This document shows, one piece after another, positions 60,313-64,000 of a stretch of DNA of 64,000 nt. Where the stretch lies: the NCBI GenBank assembly GCA_036986275.1, contig BTRG01000002.1:37826-101825 (forward strand), given 5' to 3'. Each line of letters begins with the position of its first letter. The stretch's first letter is position 1. The DNA is from BTRG01 sp036986275. Lineage in GTDB: Bacteria; Pseudomonadota; Gammaproteobacteria; Acidiferrobacterales; SZUA-150. The position numbers and the translations under genes are program-made. The notes below the pieces were generated by a model. It was not told the DNA's origin. It saw nothing but the letters and a program-made list of their open reading frames with translations, and searched no databases.

Positions 60313-61122
60313 ATGAAAGAAGGCTACGTCTATATTTTGATAAATCCGGCATTACGACGCGATTACCTGAAAATAGGCATGACAAGTAGATCCCCAGAAA
60401 TTAGAGCGCAAGAGATATCTAAAGGCACGGGGATACCTGCTGAATTTCATGTGGCATACGAAATATGCGTGCCTGATTGCGCAATAGCAGAAGACATTGT
60501 CCATAACAGGCTCGATAAATATCGACTAAACGATAATAGAGAGTTTTTTGTTATGCCTCTTAAAGAGGCGATAAATGAGTTAGAAGATGCGTTAGAGGAC
60601 ATAATATATGAAGTAGGAACAAACTTACGATTAGAAGTTGATAAAATATTTTCTCTTATTAAAAGTAATAACAACCAAGTTCCAAAAAAAATAATCGGGG
60701 GATTAATACATTCATATATTGGCATTAGTAAATATTTAAAGAACGATAGTGGCTTGGTGTTTCGTGTCGCACTTGTTTCACTGATTTTATCTGGAATACT
60801 AGATGATGATGAATCTGATCTACGAGAATATATGGCAAGTTTTGCAGAAAGAAACTTTAATTCCGTAGTAATTGCTTTACCGGATGCTGTTGCCTTAGAA
60901 GAAATAGGAGAAACTCTATATTTTCTCCCATACCATGCTTACATCAATCGTATTATTGCATTAGTTTCATTAAACCGCATAAGAGAGGCGGAACAGCTTT
61001 CCGCAATTCTTAAAGTTAGACTTTCTGACAAAGAGTTAGATAAGCATGTAGAGCTAAGGAATAAACTCATAGAACAGTATGGTGGGGTTGCCGATCTCAT
61101 CAAAGACCACAAGGCATTGTAA
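60313..61122 (+). CDS. T5orf172/GIY-YIG-type protein
   Basis: A 269-residue protein whose N-terminal 90 residues (GYVYILINP, KIGMTSRSPEIRAQEIS, NREFFVMPLKEAI) resemble the T5orf172 (Mug113) branch of the GIY-YIG nuclease fold. The remaining two thirds are helical and unassigned. It lies next to attC-like sites. The family occurs in phages and accessory regions; a nucleic-acid role is plausible but unproven here. Confidence 0.72.
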   Translation: MKEGYVYILINPALRRDYLKIGMTSRSPEIRAQEISKGTGIPAEFHVAYEICVPDCAIAEDIVHNRLDKYRLNDNREFFVMPLKEAINELEDALEDIIYEVGTNLRLEVDKIFSLIKSNNNQVPKKIIGGLIHSYIGISKYLKNDSGLVFRVALVSLILSGILDDDESDLREYMASFAERNFNSVVIALPDAVALEEIGETLYFLPYHAYINRIIALVSLNRIREAEQLSAILKVRLSDKELDKHVELRNKLIEQYGGVADLIKDHKAL

Positions 61123-61133
61123 CTCCTGAAAGC

Positions 61134-61334
61134 ATCTAACAAGGTAAAACAATACGGACTTGCTACAGGAAAAAATATGACAGATCTATTTGCTTGATTC
61201 AGAAGCCGAATCAAATTGTGAGGACGAGGCTGACCAAGAAAGGTTGAAGAGAAAACGTAGCTTATGAAAAATAGATCTGCCACCATTTTGAACCCGACCT
61301 CCTTCGTCAGCGGGTAAGTAAATCGTTAACTCTT
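61134..61334. other. Intergenic stretch with nested inverted repeats
   Basis: Starts with ATCTAAC (fits RYYYAAC). It holds an 11-bp perfect inverted repeat (61181–61191 with 61269–61279) and inside it a 7-bp one (61194–61200 with 61208–61214). The end CGTTAACT is one base off GTTRRRY. It may be a longer attC-like structure or a structured RNA. Confidence 0.35.
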
Positions 61335-61769
61335 ATGACAGAACGAATAGTGAAATATTTACCTACACCTGATCGGGCGCAGACGGAAACGCGCGAGGCA
61401 CCACTTTGGGTATTCCTATTTGATTTACCGTATTTCAATGCTATTAATTGTGGTGTGCTCCCGCCACTTCAGCACTTAAATACTTTCCTCAAGAGTGGAA
61501 GCACCGCAGAAGCGTCGTGGGAGCCGTTCGAGATTTCGGTTAAAGAGTATGAGGCGCTTGTACCTCAACTGCTTCAACCCGATCGTGTTTATCTCGAACG
61601 ATTTACGCAGCAGACATGGCAAGTATTCCAACTTGATCCTTCGCTTGATCAATATACCGATTATGCTCAATGGCAACAAAAGGTTCGTGAAAAGCACCAG
61701 CAGTCCTGGGGCCTGCAGATGGCGATGCTTCAACATGAGATGGTCATGTCCGCACACAAGAAGAGCTGA
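61335..61769 (+). CDS. Unknown protein in accessory region
   Basis: A 144-residue soluble protein with no signal or membrane segment. Segments such as EAPLWVFLFDLPYFNAINCGVLPP and QDPSLDQYTDYAQWQQKVREKH give no family that I recognise. Start ATG is 14 nt after the end of the inverted-repeat stretch. Confidence 0.6.
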   Translation: MTERIVKYLPTPDRAQTETREAPLWVFLFDLPYFNAINCGVLPPLQHLNTFLKSGSTAEASWEPFEISVKEYEALVPQLLQPDRVYLERFTQQTWQVFQLDPSLDQYTDYAQWQQKVREKHQQSWGLQMAMLQHEMVMSAHKKS

Positions 61770-61825
61770 CCACTAAAGGAAACCACTAAAGCGGTCTGAC
61801 ACCTTTTTACGTACACGGAGAGGTT

Positions 61826-62401
61826 ATGAAAGAAGAACAAGGAAAGCTAGGCACATTCCCGTATGTAATAGGTGGTGTGTCGTTTATCCCAGGTATAGGA
61901 ATAATCTTTGGCATTATTGCCATTATTTTGGGGCTGGTCACTAAAAAACTCGGTGGCAAAAAACTCGCAATTATTGGTGCATGTGGCATAGGCTTCAGCG
62001 TCATTCTTTACGGCTCACTGATTTATTTTGGGTTCGTACAAAGAGGCGGAGTATATGATGATCTGAGGGCGCAACTAAGTAAAAGCACAATCACATCGCT
62101 TGTCCAAACCATCGAATTTTACAAAACACAAAATGGCCAGTATCCAGAGACTTTAGAAGCGTTGCGCAAATCTCTCCCAGAAAACTCCATGGTTTTCGTC
62201 TTTGATCCTACGCATGTTCGAATGGGCGGTGAGCCCCGTTATTACCACTATGAACTGAATGATGAGTCCCATTATTATTTGCTAGGCGTAGGTCCTGATG
62301 AAAAGCCATACACAAGTGATGATGTATTGCCAAATATCGAAATAAAGCAAAACAGTGGTATTGGCCTACTGATTCACAAAGGTAGTAAAAATGGCTTATA
62401 G
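61826..62401 (+). CDS. Membrane protein with pseudopilin-like domain
   Basis: A 191-residue protein with two membrane segments in the first 70 residues (GGVSFIPGIGIIFGIIAIILGL and AIIGACGIGFSVILYGSLIYF), then a soluble part in which SLVQTIEFYKTQNGQYPETLEALRK and LGVGPDEKPYTSDDV resemble the globular part of type II secretion pseudopilins (GspG-type). It lacks the usual pilin N-terminal processing site. The gene has an AGAGG ribosome site. Confidence 0.65.
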   Translation: MKEEQGKLGTFPYVIGGVSFIPGIGIIFGIIAIILGLVTKKLGGKKLAIIGACGIGFSVILYGSLIYFGFVQRGGVYDDLRAQLSKSTITSLVQTIEFYKTQNGQYPETLEALRKSLPENSMVFVFDPTHVRMGGEPRYYHYELNDESHYYLLGVGPDEKPYTSDDVLPNIEIKQNSGIGLLIHKGSKNGL

Positions 62402-62426
62402 CAAGTCGCTCGTTGGACCATAAGAA

Positions 62427-62460
62427 GACGCTACCCTTTCTAGATAAAAAGGGTAGCGTC
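62427..62460. terminator. 13-bp perfect hairpin after the pseudopilin-like gene
   Basis: GACGCTACCCTTT and its exact complement with an 8-nt loop. T-rich sequence follows on the minus strand rather than plus, but it could act as a terminator on either. Confidence 0.55.
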
Positions 62461-62578
62461 TCCTTGGAACCCTTCGCCGCGCCCAGACCCCCTTTGACCC
62501 TCCGAATTCCGCCCGCTTAAGATATCAGGCTATAATGTCCCTGCGGGTTTATGTCAACATTATAAGGAAGGAACCATC

Positions 62579-64000
62579 GTGAAGGCTGTTAAGTACATAC
62601 TCTTGTTGGTAATACTGCTAGTGAGTCATGCCGCTTCCGCCACCGTGCCTGTTTTTTATACCACCGCCGAGAGCAATTCTATACGGAATATCGCGCCTCC
62701 CAAAGGTAAGGCCGTCATTTATATCTACCAACGCCAGGGAGACGGTAGGGGTGTCTCACCGACGATCTGGCTCAATGATTATTCGATTGGGCGGCTTGTA
62801 CCGGGTGCGTTCACCGTCTTGAAGTTGTCACCGGGTCAACTCAGGATTCGTGTGGATGGAGCCGAGCCCGCACGCCTTTCAATGGTGTCGGAAGCAGGGA
62901 AGGTTTACCGGTTTCGCCTGGTGGTCACGCAGACCGCTGCCGGTTCCCGGGCACAGCTTACGCAAATAGCTGAGTCCTCCCGCTCCGACATGGTGACGAC
63001 CCGGTGGATAAAAAATCCACGTACGGTGACTTATACCGCTCCCGCCGCCGTGCCTGCGGTGACCCATGCCGCTTCCGCCGTCGTACCTGTTTTTTATACC
63101 ACCGCCGAGAGCCAGTCTATACGGAATATCGCGCCTCCCAAAGGTAAGGCCGTCATTTATATCTACCAACGCCAGGGAGATGGTAGGGGTGTCTCACCGA
63201 CGATCTGGCTCAATGACTATACGATTGGGCGGCTTGTACCGGGTGCGTTCACCGTCTTGAAGTTGTCACCGGGTCAGCTCAGGATTCGTGTTGATGGAAC
63301 CGAGCCCGCAAGCCTTTCAATGGTTTCGGAAGCGGGCAAGATTTACCGGTTTCGCCTGGTGGTTACGCAGACCGCTGCCGGTTCCCGGGCACAGCTTACG
63401 CAAATAGCTGAGTCCTCCCGCTCCGACATGGTGACGACCCGGTGGATCAAAAATCCACGTAAGGTGAACTCGCTTGCAGTCCGGCCACCGGCCAGGACTC
63501 CGGCAGCAGCTAAACCCGCTCCAGCCAAGCCTGTCACGAAACCCAAGCCTAAGGCCAAGCCCAGGCCTAAGGCCAAGCCCAGGCCCAGGCCTAAGGCCAA
63601 GCCCAGGCCCAGGCCTAAGGCCAAGCCAGATGCGCCCTTGGCGCCAGGTGATTATGGTGTGATGCTTAAGGCCGGTGCGATGACCTTATCCGAGGGCACA
63701 CAGGTGATCCTTGGCGCCAACAGCCGTTTTGACGACAGCGTATCCGGTCTCTACGCCATCGAGGCTTATTACCAGTTTGACAATGGTCTTACGCTTGGCG
63801 CAGAAATTCTGAGATACACGGCAGAGTTCAATACAGTGGGTCTCAACGACACACACAAGATCGATGTCCTCATTCCATCGGCCAACGTGAAAAAGTATTT
63901 TCGCATTAACTCAAGTCTGCAGCCCTTTATCGGAGCCGGCATCGGTTACGCCTCAACCAACATCAGTGGTCCGACGCTCGGAGGCGGTACAGAGGGATTT
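62579..64000 (+). CDS. Exported protein with two DUF2846-like domains and a barrel-like end (truncated by window)
   Basis: Reads from a GTG at 62579, after an AAGGAAGGA ribosome site, without a stop to the window end (474 codons); no shorter frame explains the region. A signal peptide (about residues 1–21) is followed by two near-identical domains (residues about 15–160 and 161–299, exact offset 438 bp) like DUF2846 (KGKAVIYIYQRQ, IWLNDYSIGRL, LSPGQLRIRVDG). Then a Lys/Pro/Arg-rich linker (about 305–350) and a segment that looks like an outer-membrane beta-barrel (LYAIEAYYQFDNGLTLGAEI, LQPFIGAGIGYAST). The C-terminus is outside the window. Confidence 0.8.
   Translation, partial: MKAVKYILLLVILLVSHAASATVPVFYTTAESNSIRNIAPPKGKAVIYIYQRQGDGRGVSPTIWLNDYSIGRLVPGAFTVLKLSPGQLRIRVDGAEPARLSMVSEAGKVYRFRLVVTQTAAGSRAQLTQIAESSRSDMVTTRWIKNPRTVTYTAPAAVPAVTHAASAVVPVFYTTAESQSIRNIAPPKGKAVIYIYQRQGDGRGVSPTIWLNDYTIGRLVPGAFTVLKLSPGQLRIRVDGTEPASLSMVSEAGKIYRFRLVVTQTAAGSRAQLTQIAESSRSDMVTTRWIKNPRKVNSLAVRPPARTPAAAKPAPAKPVTKPKPKAKPRPKAKPRPRPKAKPRPRPKAKPDAPLAPGDYGVMLKAGAMTLSEGTQVILGANSRFDDSVSGLYAIEAYYQFDNGLTLGAEILRYTAEFNTVGLNDTHKIDVLIPSANVKKYFRINSSLQPFIGAGIGYASTNISGPTLGGGTEGF

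Overview
The window looks like the chromosome of a gammaproteobacterium, probably a respiratory and possibly sulfur-oxidising or autotrophic one. The pointers are the initiator tRNA–rimP–nusA–infB–rbfA–truB–rpsO–pnp order, a 14-gene nuo operon with unfused nuoC and nuoD, NusA with two C-terminal acidic repeats, DksA and GluQ. A CbbY-type phosphatase, a c-type cytochrome fused to DUF302 and a two-domain sulfurtransferase fit such a lifestyle. The genus cannot be named from sequence alone.

Layout. 1–6370: tail of ftsH, folP, glmM, a dihaem cytochrome/DUF302 pair, tpiA, secG and tRNA-Leu(GAG). 6453–20876: nuo promoter and nuoA–N, one long transcription unit for complex I. 21050–28038: small membrane and periplasmic proteins, a single-domain rhodanese, a Ycf46-like AAA+ ATPase with a possible 32-residue membrane peptide before it, an EamA transporter with an attenuator-like leader, a cupin, a CysZ-like protein and a six-segment membrane protein. 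28060–36938: promoter, tRNA-fMet, second promoter and hairpin, then the translation/RNA-decay cluster ending at a clear terminator after pnp. 37052–38792: a complete IS1380-family insertion sequence with terminal repeats and a 4-bp target duplication. 38888–42663: three AT-richer genes for secreted proteins of unknown role.

43042–54388: mostly minus-strand housekeeping genes (CPBP protease-like, YheT hydrolase, acs, a small gene overlapping gluQ, a response regulator with a degenerate GGDEF domain, pyrC, dksA), then cbbY and an aminotransferase on plus and a kinase-type ATPase on minus. 54614–58203: a repeat-rich zone with sseA, queD, a short gene with its own terminator, and a carboxylesterase. 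Two extra partial copies of the sseA 3' end lie downstream of sseA, joined by a 44-nt palindromic element, and several other dispersed palindromic repeats surround these genes.

58749–64000: accessory region. It holds a secreted protein, two genes in an arrangement that resembles integron cassettes bounded by attC-like sites (one encodes a T5orf172/GIY-YIG domain), two further unknown genes, and at the right edge an open reading frame that runs out of the window. That last gene encodes a lipid- or envelope-type protein with two nearly identical DUF2846-like domains, a Lys/Pro/Arg-rich linker and a beta-barrel-like end.

The most interesting unexplained points are the tandem sseA 3' fragments with mostly synonymous differences, the attC-like cassettes, the duplicated-domain barrel gene, the cytochrome–DUF302 pair and the secreted trio beside the IS.
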